64,000 nt of DNA from assembly GCA_015057665.1 (NCBI GenBank), contig SVDY01000001.1, positions 306,936 through 370,935 of the forward strand, given 5' to 3'. Made by a program: the position numbers and the translations under genes. Source of the stretch: Lachnospiraceae bacterium (GTDB lineage: Bacteria; Bacillota; Clostridia; Lachnospirales; Lachnospiraceae). The notes under the pieces were generated by a model. The model worked only from the letters and a program-made list of their open reading frames with translations, was not told the DNA's origin and ran no database searches. Positions 8,940-20,000 of the stretch are shown one piece after another (positions within the stretch are counted from its first letter, which is position 1; each line of letters begins with the position of its first letter).

Positions 8940-8968
8940 ATTATAAAGAGTTAGTATTCAGTTGTCAA
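8940..8968 (-). promoter_or_regulatory. Consensus sigma-A promoter of the str operon
   Basis: On the minus strand: TTGACA (8963-8968), a 17-base spacer, TATAAT (8940-8945). Both hexamers are perfect. Confidence 0.93.
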
Positions 8969-9004
8969 GCCTTAAAATTGACAATTTTTTCGACAGAATA
9001 AATG

Positions 9005-9318
9005 GGTTTTTGCAACTTTTGCTTAATGTATAGTTGGTGGTTTGGTTTTTATATTCATTCTCAGCTGATGCCAGTAAGAAATTCTATGACTCAGCCAAAA
9101 GAATGGTCTATTCGATTTTGTCTTCAATTGTTTCCGCAAATGTACCAAACTCGCTTCACAACTGTATATAAGGATTGCATCTACGAGCTCAAACAGTGGA
9201 CATTTGCTGGTCCATTCTTTTGTCTTCGTCAAGAATATCTAAACTGCCTTCAGATGTCATGAATATAAAATCCAAACCACCAACTATTTCATGTTAGCGA
9301 AAAAATGTTGCAAAAACC
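9005..9318 (+). repeat. Structured intergenic element, family A copy 1
   Basis: Nested complementary arms: GGTTTTTGCAAC 9005-9016 with 9307-9318; a 15-bp perfect arm 9031-9045 with 9272-9286; ATATTCAT 9051-9058 with 9259-9266; AAAAGAATGG 9097-9106 with 9212-9221; GCAAATGT 9136-9143 with 9200-9207; CTCG 9150-9153 with 9184-9187. Core motifs shared with the other copies: GTTTCCGCAAA, CAAACTCGC, GAGCTCAAACAGTG, TTCTTTT and CTTCGTCAAGAATATCTA. It fills the gap between the str promoter and the S41-type peptidase gene (8969-9445). Short frames across it do not look like protein. Confidence 0.8.
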
Positions 9319-9445
9319 ATTATTTCAATGCCTGTTTGCTGCGTATAAACATCAACATTTATGTCATGATCTATAAATATGGTCATGAAAAATCTATGAC
9401 ACCTCTTTTACTTTTACATTTAACTAATATCTTATACAATAAAAC

Positions 9446-10648
9446 TTACTCGATTATTCTCAGAAATGTACTAAATGGATTCTCCCATTTTGTAGAATAA
9501 TACTCTGGTGTCGTTCCGTATATTGCATTTAGATCGCCTTCTTCATTAGCGCTAGCTGTTCCTGAAAATCTCATTAGCAATCCAGTATTGGGCAGCGTTA
9601 TTAATAATGGAGTTATTCCCATTCCATCACCTTTTGTTGTTGTTCCAACTAAGGTTGCCCATCCGGTCATTTTACAGAAACTTGCAAAAGAATCGGCAGC
9701 TGAATATACTTTATTATCAATTAGAACCCATCTTTTTGCATTTGCAGCTTCTTCATTCACTTGTAAAATACCAGAAATTTCATCTTCCACAATGTAATAA
9801 TCTGTCAACCCCAATTGATTACAAAACAGTGGAATCTTGTCTTGCTCCAATTGATTTCTGATTAATTGTACATCAAAATTCTTATAATACTTTTTCATTA
9901 ATTCTGTATTGCGAAGATATAGATAATATTTCCATTCATAATCCCCACCAAACACCTTAACTATATTTTCTCGCCAAACCAAATCGCTGCCACCAATATT
10001 ACCACTAATATCGAACACTATATGATCTATCTGTACCGTTCCAAGAGATTCTACATGATTTGAAATAAAGTTAGCATTTCGGTTTAGAAATGATGGATCA
10101 AATGATTTTATTCGAAAAACCAGTACTTTTTGATTTTCATAATATGTACCTTCTATATCAGAAAAATCAACGTTCGAATAGTTCAAATTTCGTTTACTCA
10201 ACACCTGTTCATATATAAATTTAGTCTGAGGATTCTGCAAAACATTTTTCCATTCTGTTTCCGGACTTTCTTCGCTATTATAGTGTTCTTTATATATTTT
10301 ATAATTATGCCAGTCAACTAAACTCAAATGAGCAAAATAATCCATTTTTGCAAACATCTCATCTAACAAATTATAATATAATTCAATATCAGGCTTTTGT
10401 TTTATAATCTGTTCACGTGTGCTTCTCCTAATATTATCAATATCTATAGACCGCTCTTCTAAAACAGGAAGAAAAATGTATTCATTTTCCAAAACGCCCC
10501 ACAAATAGTCAAAATCTTCAACTAATTGTTCATTCTTAAATTCTGATCTCACATTTTCTTCTCTGCAAAAACTGTATCCTAGCAATATCATCAATATCAA
10601 AAAGAAGAAAGGCAATATTACTTTCAGATTAAAATATTTTAATTTCAT
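9446..10648 (-). CDS. S41 family (C-terminal-processing-type) peptidase, membrane-anchored or exported
   Basis: 400 residues from the ATG at 10646-10648 (MKLKYFNLKVILPFFFLILM) behind AAAGGAGCA; the start gives a positively charged N-terminus and a hydrophobic segment at about residues 9-25, so it is exported or N-terminally anchored. The C-terminal half resembles the tricorn/CtpA catalytic core: IVFDISGNIGGSD, then DNKVYSAADSFASFCK with the expected nucleophile Ser, then LVGTTTKGDGMGITP. No PDZ domain is apparent between the N-terminal helical region and the core, unlike classical CtpA. The role is unknown; extracytoplasmic peptide or signal processing is inferred. It stands alone with family A elements on either side of this gene neighbourhood. 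Confidence 0.72.
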   Translation of the reverse strand: MKLKYFNLKVILPFFFLILMILLGYSFCREENVRSEFKNEQLVEDFDYLWGVLENEYIFLPVLEERSIDIDNIRRSTREQIIKQKPDIELYYNLLDEMFAKMDYFAHLSLVDWHNYKIYKEHYNSEESPETEWKNVLQNPQTKFIYEQVLSKRNLNYSNVDFSDIEGTYYENQKVLVFRIKSFDPSFLNRNANFISNHVESLGTVQIDHIVFDISGNIGGSDLVWRENIVKVFGGDYEWKYYLYLRNTELMKKYYKNFDVQLIRNQLEQDKIPLFCNQLGLTDYYIVEDEISGILQVNEEAANAKRWVLIDNKVYSAADSFASFCKMTGWATLVGTTTKGDGMGITPLLITLPNTGLLMRFSGTASANEEGDLNAIYGTTPEYYSTKWENPFSTFLRIIE

Positions 10649-10759
10649 CACTGATTGCTCCTTTCGGATCATTCTGCTATATACTAAAGTCAAGCCAATA
10701 CAGAAAATTTCCAAACAAATTTCATTGGAACACCCTTTGAAATCTTAACTGCCTATCTT

Positions 10760-11692
10760 CTATTCTTTAAAAAGAGCAGTAGAATAGTATCTATCTCCAC
10801 TGTCCGGTAACAACACTACGATTGTTTTTTCTTTCATCTCCGGACGTTTGGCTAATTCGATCCCTGCTTTTAAAGCAGCACCGGAGGAGATTCCTGTTAA
10901 AATCCCTTCCAATTTGGTAAGTTCTTTGGAATAGAAGAAAGCTTCTTCATTTTCTACTGTAATGACTTCATCATAGATGGTTGTATCTAATACAGAAGGG
11001 ATAAAGTTAGCCCCGATTCCCTGAATAGCATGCGGAGCAGCCTGGCCTCCGGATAATAATGGGGAGGCTGCAGGTTCTACAGCCACAACATGAATGTCTG
11101 CCTTTTGTTCTTTTAAATATTTGGCTGTTCCGGTCAATGTGCCTCCGGTTCCAACAGTTGCTACATAGGCATCCACTTTACCATCTGTATCATTCCAGAT
11201 TTCAGGACCAGTTGTTTTGTAGTGCATCTTCCAATTGGCTGGATTGTCAAACTGACCTGCAATCATACTGCCTGGAATTTCTTTTAAAAGTTCTTCTGCT
11301 TTTTTGATCGAACCTGCCATTCCTTCCGCTCCAGGAGTAAGCACGATTTCTGCACCATATGCTTTTAAAATGTTTCTTCTTTCCACACTCATGGTATCCG
11401 GCATGGTAAGGATTACTTTATATCCTCTTGCTGCTGCCAGGGAAGCAAGTCCAATCCCTGTGTTACCGGATGTAGGTTCAATAATCACAGAGCCTTCTTT
11501 TAAAATGCCTCTTTCTTCCGCTTCTTCAATCATCGCTTTCGCAAGACGATCTTTCACGCTTCCTGCAGGATTTAAATATTCAAGTTTCACTAAAAGTCTT
11601 GCTTCTAAGTTGTATTTCTTCTCAATCTGAGTTACTTCCATTAAAGGAGTATTGCCAATCAGATCCCAGGTGCTTGTATATATCTTTGCCAT
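10760..11692 (-). CDS. cysK: Cysteine synthase A (O-acetylserine sulfhydrylase)
   Basis: 310 residues. Converts O-acetyl-L-serine and sulfide to L-cysteine with pyridoxal phosphate. The cofactor Lys is in NPAGSVKDRLAKAM (about residue 47); TSGNTGIGLA binds the substrate carboxylate/phosphate; VGTGGTLTGTAKYLKE is the glycine-rich phosphate loop; and SSGAALKAG lies near the C-terminus. The ATG at 11692 follows AAGGAGAT. No serine acetyltransferase gene is adjacent. A family A element lies upstream, in its leader region. Confidence 0.95.
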   Translation of the reverse strand: MAKIYTSTWDLIGNTPLMEVTQIEKKYNLEARLLVKLEYLNPAGSVKDRLAKAMIEEAEERGILKEGSVIIEPTSGNTGIGLASLAAARGYKVILTMPDTMSVERRNILKAYGAEIVLTPGAEGMAGSIKKAEELLKEIPGSMIAGQFDNPANWKMHYKTTGPEIWNDTDGKVDAYVATVGTGGTLTGTAKYLKEQKADIHVVAVEPAASPLLSGGQAAPHAIQGIGANFIPSVLDTTIYDEVITVENEEAFFYSKELTKLEGILTGISSGAALKAGIELAKRPEMKEKTIVVLLPDSGDRYYSTALFKE

Positions 11693-11762
11693 GTTTTTAT
11701 CTCCTTATACTTTTATGAATATTTCTGATTATAACAAATTCTATCCTATTATACTATGGAAA

Positions 11763-11940
11763 GTTGTGGTATCTGCCATCGTCAACTAGTAAAATCGAAT
11801 GTCTGAACTCATAGATAATATCCATGTTCATATGTACAAAGTGAGTTTTCGATTTTACGGAAACATTCAATATTATTATCCAAACCAATTGTGCTGATGT
11901 CGAGTTTTAGTATTTCTTACCGACATAGCCAGTATGACAA
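11763..11940 (-). repeat. Structured intergenic element, family A copy 2 (shorter)
   Basis: Read on the minus strand it has GGTAAGAAATACT, TGTTTCCGTAAAATCG, AAAACTCAC, GAGTTCAGACATTCG and TTTTACTAG in the same order as the other copies. The core stem is GTAAAATCGA (11789-11798) with TCGATTTTAC (11849-11858), perfect over 10 bp. The AAAAGAA outer stem seen in the other three copies is not clear here, and the terminal arms are imperfect. It lies between the DMT transporter stop and the cysK start. Confidence 0.65.
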
Positions 11941-11971
11941 TCCGAAACTGGGATATGACGATTCAAAGACT

Positions 11972-12844
11972 TTATCCTTCCGAAACAAACAGTCCTACAA
12001 TCGTCAGTATCGTTCCAATAATTGCAATTATCGTCATCTCTTCCTTTAATATAATAGAAGACATCACTACCGTAATCACCGGCACTAAATATATGTAGAA
12101 ACTCGATTTCACTGCTCCCAGTTTTGTAACCGCATAATTCCATGTCAGGAAACAAAGAGCGCAGGCACCGAAGCCTAAGTATAGAATATTAAGAAGTAAA
12201 ACCGGATTGACAAATCCAGACAAATCAAACTCAAAATCCATAAAGAAGAGGAACGGAATCATAAAAATAACCCCATAAAAGAACATCCTTCTCGTTGTCT
12301 GAATTACCGGATAACCAAAACTGGTAATCTTCTTATAGGCTGCGGAATAAATTCCCCACATAACAGCAGCCAAGAGAGACAGAAAATCTCCAAGAGGATT
12401 CAGCTTAAGGGCTGCTCCATTAGTACTAATCAGCCAGATACCTGCCATAGTAATTACAAATCCAATCCAAAATTTAACCCCGGTTCTCTTTTCGTCTTTA
12501 TACAACATATTGCAGAATAGTACTGTAAAAATCGGTGCTGTCGACACGATCACACTTACATTAGCTGCCATAGTATAGGTAAGAGCAATATTCTCAAGCA
12601 GATAATAAAGTGTAATTCCGGATAAACCACCTACTGCCATAAGAACTTCCTGCTTCCAGGTCGTTCCCTTCATTGGCTTCGGATATACAACCATCAACGC
12701 TGCCAATCCCAGCACAAATCGATAAAACAGAACCTCTACCGGCGAAAACTCCTGCAATAAAATCTTCGATGAGATAAACGTCGTTCCCCAAATCATAACA
12801 GTAAACAACGCTGTAAAATGACCAGTCATTCGTTCCTTATTCAT
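11972..12844 (-). CDS. EamA/DMT-superfamily transporter
   Basis: 290 residues from the ATG at 12842-12844 (MNKERMTGHFTALFTVM), spaced correctly from AGGATGG. About ten hydrophobic segments arranged as two EamA repeats; the first contains the family motif VMIWGTTFISSKIL, the second begins about residue 150 with FLSLLAAVMWGIYSAAYKK. Members export amino acids, nucleosides or other metabolites across the cytoplasmic membrane; the substrate is not predictable. It is monocistronic, with family A elements on both sides. Confidence 0.88.
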   Translation of the reverse strand: MNKERMTGHFTALFTVMIWGTTFISSKILLQEFSPVEVLFYRFVLGLAALMVVYPKPMKGTTWKQEVLMAVGGLSGITLYYLLENIALTYTMAANVSVIVSTAPIFTVLFCNMLYKDEKRTGVKFWIGFVITMAGIWLISTNGAALKLNPLGDFLSLLAAVMWGIYSAAYKKITSFGYPVIQTTRRMFFYGVIFMIPFLFFMDFEFDLSGFVNPVLLLNILYLGFGACALCFLTWNYAVTKLGAVKSSFYIYLVPVITVVMSSIILKEEMTIIAIIGTILTIVGLFVSEG

Positions 12845-13021
12845 ATAAATTTTCCATCCTAACAAATTCTTCTATCAACTATATTTTATCTCTAAGTCAA
12901 ACTATTCTATATGATAACTCAACTAATCAAAATAATAATTCTTAATTATGAATCAACTCACTACAGTATACCAAATGAATACAGAACTATCCAGTGAATT
13001 CCTTATTTTCACGTATCTCGA

Positions 13022-13296
13022 ACGTCACAAGAGCCTGCTGGAACCGGTTTTGAACACAATAAACAATCAGAAGAAGGTTTAGATATTCTTGATGAACATA
13101 AAAGAAAGGTCTAGTAAAAATGCACTGTTTGAGCTCAAAACCATATTCTCCCAATCCGTTCCCCTGCGAGTTTGCATTTTTACGGAAACATCCATGAACA
13201 ACATTTTTAAATCTTTCTTTTATGTAAATCCCAGAATATCTTACCGACGGATGTTGTTTATGTGTCAAAACCGGTTCCAGCAGGCTCTTGCGACGT
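13022..13296 (-). repeat. Structured intergenic element, family A copy 3
   Basis: Terminal arms 13022-13058 and 13261-13296 include 25 bp of perfect complementarity (13028-13052 with 13266-13290). Read on the minus strand the order of motifs is GGTAAGATATTCT, AAAAGAAAG, TGTTTCCGTAAAAATGCA, AAACTCGC, GAGCTCAAACAGTGCA, TTTTTACTAGACC, CTTTCTTTT, CATCAAGAATATCTA. The core stem GTAAAAATGCA/TGCATTTTTAC is perfect. It occupies most of the 502-base gap 12845-13346 between the rpoC terminator and the DMT transporter gene. Confidence 0.82.
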
Positions 13297-13301
13297 CAAC
13301 A

Positions 13302-13335
13302 AACAAAAAAACAGGAACCACTTGCGTGGTTCCTG
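13302..13335 (-). terminator. Rho-independent terminator of rpoBC
   Basis: CAGGAACCA (13312-13320) pairs with TGGTTCCTG (13327-13335) around CTTGCG, followed on the minus strand by seven T. It lies 11 bases after the rpoC stop. Confidence 0.92.
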
Positions 13336-13346
13336 CATTCATCTAA

Positions 13347-16300
13347 TTATTCTTCTTCGAAGCCTTCTTCGTCATCGAAAGCTTCTTCGTCAAATAAATC
13401 AGCATTTTCATCTTCTTCGAAAAATGCCTCTTCATCGATTTCGTCTTCTACATACTCAGCACCTTCCATTGTAAGAGTGCCTACCTGAGAATCAAGCTTA
13501 ACGTCACGGTATTTCTTCATACCTGTACCTGCAGGGATAAGCTTACCAAGAAGAACGTTTTCCTTAAGACCGATCAGTGGGTCAATCTTTCCTTTGATTG
13601 CTGCGTCTGTAAGAACTTTTGTTGTTTCCTGGAAGGAAGCTGCAGATAAGAAGGAGTTTGTAGCAAGGGAAGCTTTTGTAATACCAAGCATTACCTGTGT
13701 TCCTTCTGCCGGTTCTTTACCTTCTTCGATGAGACGTTCGTTTGTTTCTTCAAAGTCTAAAATATCAATCAGTGTTCCTGGAAGATATCCTGTATCTCCG
13801 CTTGTCTTAATGCGGATCTTCTTAAGCATCTGACGTACGATAACTTCGATATGTTTATCGTTGATATCTACACCCTGAAGACGGTATACACGCTGTACTT
13901 CACGGAGCATGTAATCCTGAACCGCACGAACACCTTTGATTTCAAGGATGTCATGTGGGTTTACAGAACCTTCTGTTAATTCATCGCCGGCTTCTACAAC
14001 CTGACCAGGCATAACTTTAATTCTGGATCCGTAAGGGATGAGATAATCTTTGGATTCGCCAGTTTCGTTATTTGTGATATATACTTCACGTTTTGTTGCG
14101 TTTTCCTCGATGGAAACTGTTCCACCGAACTTAGCGATAATTGCAAGTCCCTTAGGTTTTCTTGCTTCAAAAAGTTCTTCGACACGAGGAAGACCCTGTG
14201 TGATGTCATCACCGGCTACACCACCGGCATGGAAAGTACGCATTGTAAGCTGTGTACCAGGTTCACCGATAGACTGAGCTGCGATGATACCTACGGCTTC
14301 ACCAACCTGTACGCTCTGACCTGTTGCCATGTTTGCACCGTAACATTTAGCACAAGCGCCTACATTAGATCTACATGTAAGCATTGTACGGATTTTTACT
14401 TTTGTGTGACCTGCTGCAACTACTGCTGCCGCACGTTTTGGAGTAATCATTGCGTTCTTACGAACGATAAGTTCTCCTGTCTCAGGATGAACGATTTCTT
14501 CTGCAGCCACACGGCCTGTGATACGTTCTTCCAGACTTTCGATTACTTCGCGACCATCTAAGAATGCTTCTACATACATTCCCGGAATTTCTTTGCCTTC
14601 GCAGCAGTCTTTTTCACGGATAATAAGATCCTGAGAAACGTCTACGAGACGACGTGTTAAGTAACCGGAGTCAGCTGTACGAAGAGCTGTATCGGAAAGA
14701 CCTTTACGAGCACCGTGAGCGGAGATGAAGTATTCCAGTACGTCAAGACCTTCACGGAAGTTGGACTTGATTGGGAGCTCGATGGTACGGCCGGATGTAT
14801 CGGCCATCAGACCACGCATACCTGCAAGCTGTTTGATCTGCTGGTTAGAACCACGGGCACCGGAGTCAGCCATCATATAAATACTGTTGTATTTATCAAG
14901 ACCACTAAGAAGTTTTTCAGTAAGAAGAGCATCGGCATCGAACCATGTGCTTACTACTGCTTTATAACGTTCTTCTTCTGTCATCATACCACGACGGTAT
15001 TTCTTTGTAATTAATTCTACAGTTTCCTGTGCTTTTTCAAGAATATCTTTCTTTTCAGCAGGTACTGTCATATCGGATACGGATACAGTAAGCGCACCGA
15101 TTGTGGAGAATTTATATCCTAAAGATTTAATGTCATCAAGTACTTCCGCAGTCTTTGTTGCACCGTGGATGTTGATACATTTATCAAGGATTTTCTTTAA
15201 CTGTTTTTTGCCTACGTGGAAGTCTACTTCTAATTTTAAGAGGTTTTCTTCTACGCTTCTGTCAACAAATCCTAAGTCCTGTAAAATGATTTCGTTAAAG
15301 AGAAGACGTCCCATTGTACAATCAACAACCTGTGTTACAGGTGTTCCGTCTGCTTTAAAGCCCTGTCTTCTGACTTTAATTCTTGCATGAAGTGTGATTA
15401 CCTTGTTTTCATATGCAAGATAAGCTTCATTTTCGGATTTGAAGAATTTGCCTTCGCCCTTATCGCCTGGTTTTTCAAGTGTTAAGTAGTAAATACCAAG
15501 AACCATATCCTGAGATGGAACCGCTACAGGAGCACCATCGGATGGTTTTAACAGGTTGTTTGGAGATAAGAGTAAGAAACGACATTCTGCCTGTGCTTCC
15601 ACAGAGAGTGGTAAATGCACCGCCATCTGGTCACCGTCAAAGTCGGCGTTGAAGGCTGTACATACAAGCGGATGAAGTTTGATCGCTTTACCTTCTACTA
15701 AGATTGGTTCGAAGGCCTGGATACCAAGTCTGTGAAGTGTAGGAGCACGGTTAAGCATTACCGGATGCTCTCTGATTACTTCTTCTAATACATCCCAAAC
15801 TTCAGACTGAAGTTTTTCAACCATCTTCTTAGCAGATTTGATGTTGTGGGCAAGACCTCTTGCAACTAATTCTTTCATAACGAAAGGTTTGAAGAGCTCG
15901 ATTGCCATTTCTTTTGGAAGACCACACTGATAAATTTTAAGTTCCGGTCCTACTACGATTACGGAACGTCCGGAGTAGTCAACACGCTTACCTAAGAGGT
16001 TCTGACGGAAACGTCCCTGTTTACCCTTTAACATATCGGAAAGGGATTTTAAAGCTCTGTTTCCAGGACCTGTTACAGGTCTTCCTCTACGGCCGTTATC
16101 GATTAATGCGTCAACCGCTTCCTGAAGCATACGTTTTTCATTACGAACGATGATGTCAGGTGCTCCAAGGTCAAGGAGTCGTTTTAAACGGTTGTTACGG
16201 TTAATGATTCTTCTATATAAATCATTTAAGTCAGATGTTGCGAAACGTCCGCCATCTAACTGTACCATTGGACGGATATCCGGTGGAATAACAGGAACCG

Positions 16301-17015
16301 CATCAAGAATCATCCATTCCGGTTTGTTGCCGGATGTACGGAATGCCTCTACTACTTCAAGACGTTTGATTACTTTTGCAAGTCTCTGTCCTGTTGCAGT
16401 TTTTAACTCAGCTGTAAGAGTTTCGGATAATTCTTCTAAGTCAAGGTTCTGTAACATCTCTTTGATGGCCTCAGCACCCATTCCTACACGGAATGTGTTG
16501 CCATGGTCATTTAATTTCTGAATGTATTCTGTCTCTGTTAAAAGAGTTCCTTCCGGAAGATCAGGAAGATCGGATTCTAATACAATGTAGGAAGCAAAGT
16601 AAAGGACTTTTTCAAGCTCTCTAGGGGATTTCTCAAGGATAAGGCCCATACGGCTTGGAATGCCTTTGAAGTACCAGATATGGGACACTGGCGCAGCCAG
16701 TTCAATGTGTCCCATTCTTTCTCTTCTTACGTTTGCTTTTGTTACTTCTACACCACAACGGTCACAAATCACGCCTTTATGACGGATTTTTTTGTATTTA
16801 CCGCAGTGACATTCCCAGTCTTTGTTTGGTCCGAAGATTCTTTCACAGAACAGACCATCCTTTTCCGGTTTTAATGTTCTATAGTTAATTGTCTCTGGCT
16901 TTTTAACCTCACCTCTGGACCATTCTCTGATCTTTTCAGGGGAAGCCAGACCAATCTTAATAGCGTCAAAGTTCATTGGCTGATCAATTTCTTGTTCGTT
17001 GATAAATTCTGGCAT
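13347..17015 (-). CDS. rpoC: RNA polymerase subunit beta'
   Basis: 1222 residues, normal for Firmicutes without the large proteobacterial insert. Contains the N-terminal zinc site ([19 protein letters not shown]), the clamp and rudder regions, the catalytic magnesium loop [16 protein letters not shown], the trigger-loop region, and the second zinc site [13 protein letters not shown]. The last 30 or so residues are strongly acidic (Glu/Asp-rich tail). The ATG at 17015 lies only 5 bases after the rpoB stop, so the two are co-transcribed and probably translationally linked. Confidence 0.98.
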   Translation of the reverse strand: MPEFINEQEIDQPMNFDAIKIGLASPEKIREWSRGEVKKPETINYRTLKPEKDGLFCERIFGPNKDWECHCGKYKKIRHKGVICDRCGVEVTKANVRRERMGHIELAAPVSHIWYFKGIPSRMGLILEKSPRELEKVLYFASYIVLESDLPDLPEGTLLTETEYIQKLNDHGNTFRVGMGAEAIKEMLQNLDLEELSETLTAELKTATGQRLAKVIKRLEVVEAFRTSGNKPEWMILDAVPVIPPDIRPMVQLDGGRFATSDLNDLYRRIINRNNRLKRLLDLGAPDIIVRNEKRMLQEAVDALIDNGRRGRPVTGPGNRALKSLSDMLKGKQGRFRQNLLGKRVDYSGRSVIVVGPELKIYQCGLPKEMAIELFKPFVMKELVARGLAHNIKSAKKMVEKLQSEVWDVLEEVIREHPVMLNRAPTLHRLGIQAFEPILVEGKAIKLHPLVCTAFNADFDGDQMAVHLPLSVEAQAECRFLLLSPNNLLKPSDGAPVAVPSQDMVLGIYYLTLEKPGDKGEGKFFKSENEAYLAYENKVITLHARIKVRRQGFKADGTPVTQVVDCTMGRLLFNEIILQDLGFVDRSVEENLLKLEVDFHVGKKQLKKILDKCINIHGATKTAEVLDDIKSLGYKFSTIGALTVSVSDMTVPAEKKDILEKAQETVELITKKYRRGMMTEEERYKAVVSTWFDADALLTEKLLSGLDKYNSIYMMADSGARGSNQQIKQLAGMRGLMADTSGRTIELPIKSNFREGLDVLEYFISAHGARKGLSDTALRTADSGYLTRRLVDVSQDLIIREKDCCEGKEIPGMYVEAFLDGREVIESLEERITGRVAAEEIVHPETGELIVRKNAMITPKRAAAVVAAGHTKVKIRTMLTCRSNVGACAKCYGANMATGQSVQVGEAVGIIAAQSIGEPGTQLTMRTFHAGGVAGDDITQGLPRVEELFEARKPKGLAIIAKFGGTVSIEENATKREVYITNNETGESKDYLIPYGSRIKVMPGQVVEAGDELTEGSVNPHDILEIKGVRAVQDYMLREVQRVYRLQGVDINDKHIEVIVRQMLKKIRIKTSGDTGYLPGTLIDILDFEETNERLIEEGKEPAEGTQVMLGITKASLATNSFLSAASFQETTKVLTDAAIKGKIDPLIGLKENVLLGKLIPAGTGMKKYRDVKLDSQVGTLTMEGAEYVEDEIDEEAFFEEDENADLFDEEAFDDEEGFEEE

Positions 17016-17020
17016 TCGGA

Positions 17021-20000
17021 TTATTCTCCTTCCACTTCTGAATCTGCCCCATAAAGAGCATTTACATCGTCTTCTCCATCTTCAAAGTTACCCATCTTGT
17101 AGCCATGACTTTCCATATCTTCATCATAACGTCCCATCATTGGATCGCCTTCGATCATTGGAGTCAAATCTTCATTACCGTAATCAATACTTTCACGGAT
17201 TTCAACCTCTGTATTGTCATCCTTTAATACTCTTACGTCAAGTGCAAGAGACTGGAACTCTTTTAAGAGAACCTTGAAGGATTCAGGAATACCTGGTTCA
17301 GGGATGTTGTCGCCCTTGATAATAGCTTCGTATGTCTTCACACGGCCTACTACGTCGTCAGACTTCACAGTAAGGATTTCCTGTAATGTGTAGGATGCGC
17401 CGTAAGCTTCAAGAGCCCAAACTTCCATCTCACCGAAACGCTGTCCGCCGAACTGAGCTTTACCACCCAGTGGCTGCTGTGTAACGAGAGAGTAAGGACC
17501 TGTGGAACGTGCATGAATCTTATCATCTACTAAATGATGAAGTTTCAGATAATGCATGAATCCGATTGTTACAGGGTTGTCAAATTCCTGTCCGGTACGT
17601 CCGTCACGAAGCTGTACTTTACCGGTACGGTCGATAGGAACGCCCTTCCATTCTTCTCTATGGTCACGGTTATCCCAGAGATACTGCATAACCTCGTCGT
17701 TTACTTTATCGCCCCATGCTGCTTCAAACTCTTCCCATGTTTTGTTCGCATAGTCGTTGGCCATCTCTAATGTTTCCATAATATCAATTTCGTTTGCACC
17801 GTTGAAGACTGGTGTTGCAACGTTGAATCCAAGTACTTTGGATGCAAGAGATAAGTGGATTTCCAGAACCTGACCGATGTTCATACGGGAAGGTACGCCC
17901 AGTGGGTTTAATACGATATCAAGAGGTCTTCCGTTAGGAAGGAATGGCATGTCTTCTACCGGCATAACACGGGAGATAACACCCTTGTTACCATGACGGC
18001 CAGCCATCTTGTCACCTACAGAGATTTTTCTCTTCTGAGCGATGTATACACGTACGCTCTTGTTTACTCCAGGTGGAAGTTCATCGCCATTTTCTCTTGT
18101 GAATACTTTTGTATCCATGATGACACCATATGCACCATGTGGAACGCGGAGGGAAGTATCTCTTACTTCTCTTGCTTTCTCACCAAAGATTGCACGAAGG
18201 AGTCTTTCTTCTGCAGTAAGTTCTGTTTCTCCCTTAGGAGTTACTTTACCAACGAGGATGTCGCCGGCATGAACTTCTGCACCGATGCGGATGATACCGT
18301 TTTCATCAAGGTCTTTTAATACGTCTTCACTTAAACCTGCAAGGTCTCTTGTGATTTCTTCCTGACCAAGTTTTGTATCACGGGCTTCCGCTTCATATTC
18401 TTCAATGTGTACGGAAGTATAAACGTCTTCCTGTACCAGTCTTTCACTTAATAATACCGCATCTTCGTAGTTATAACCTTCCCAGGTCATAAATCCGATT
18501 AATGGGTTTTTACCAAGAGCCATCTCTCCGTTTGCTGTTGAAGCACCATCCGCAAGTACATCGCCTGCTTTTACTACTTCACCAACGTTTACGATTGGAC
18601 GCTGGTTCATGCAGTTACCTTGGTTACTTCTGGAGAATTTGATGACATGGTATACATCTTTAATGCCGTCTGGTCTTCTTACGATGATTTCTTTACTTGT
18701 AGAACGTTCTACTACACCATCGTGTGTTGCAAGAATACATACACCTGAGTCACGGGCTGCTTTTGCTTCCATACCTGTACCAACAACAGGTGCTTCTGTT
18801 TTTAACAGAGGTACCGCCTGACGCTGCATGTTGGATCCCATAAGGGCACGGTTCGCGTCGTCGTTTTCAAGGAATGGAATCATACTTGTAGCTACAGAGA
18901 ATACCATCTTAGGAGAAACGTCCATTAAATCGATCTTGCTGCGGTCGAATTCTGTTGTTTCTTCACGGTAACGACCGGATACACTCTTGTGAACGAAGCA
19001 TCCGTTCTCGTCAAGCGGTTCGTTAGCCTGTGCTACTCTATAGTTATCCTCTTCATCTGCAGTTAAATAAACAACTTTATCTGTTACAACAGGGTTCTTA
19101 GGATCTGTCTTGTCAACTACACGGTATGGAGCTTCGATGAAGCCGTATTCGTTAATTCTTGCATATGTTGCAAGGGAGTTGATAAGACCGATGTTTGGAC
19201 CTTCAGGTGTCTCGATAGGACACATTCTTCCGTAGTGTGTATAGTGAACGTCTCGAACCTCGAAACCTGCACGGTCTCTTGAAAGACCACCAGGTCCTAA
19301 TGCAGAAAGACGTCTCTTATGTGTAAGTTCAGAAAGCGGATTGTTCTGATCCATGAACTGAGAGAGCTGGGAACTTCCAAAGAATTCCTTCACTGCTGCT
19401 GTAACCGGTTTAATGTTGATGAGTGACTGTGGAGAGATCGTTTCAGCATCCTGTGTTGTCATTCTTTCTCTTACCACTCTTTCCATACGGGAAAGACCAA
19501 TTCTATATTGATTCTGCAACAATTCGCCAACGGCTCTGATACGTCTGTTTCCTAAATGGTCGATATCATCGGAGCTGCCGATGCCATATTCCAAATGAAT
19601 ATTATAGTTGATGGAAGCTAAGATATCTTCCTTCGTAATATGTTTTGGAATCAGCTCAGAGATATTTTTCTTAATAGCCGCTTTTACGTCTTCAAGCTCC
19701 TCATTTTCTTCCAGGATACTTGCTAATAAAGGGTAGTATACTAATTCAGTAACGCCAACTTCAGCTGGGTCTACGTCTACGTAGCTTGTAAGGTTTACCA
19801 TCATATTGGAAAGAACCTTAACGTTCTTTGTTTCTGTCTGAACCATTACAGATGGAATGGCTGCATTCTGGATTGCATCAGCAATCTCTGCAGTTACCTT
19901 TGTTCCTGCTTCTGCGATGATTTCGCCTGTTGTTTCATCAACAACATCTTCTGCAAGTACAAAACCTGTAATTCTGTTCTTCAGAGCCAGTTTTTTATTA

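Noticed and set aside
9002..9262. Short frames across the family A elements (also near 13089-13346 and 38225-38538)
   Set aside because: The same motifs occur in different frames in different copies and the pairing is conserved instead, so the signal is structural and not coding.
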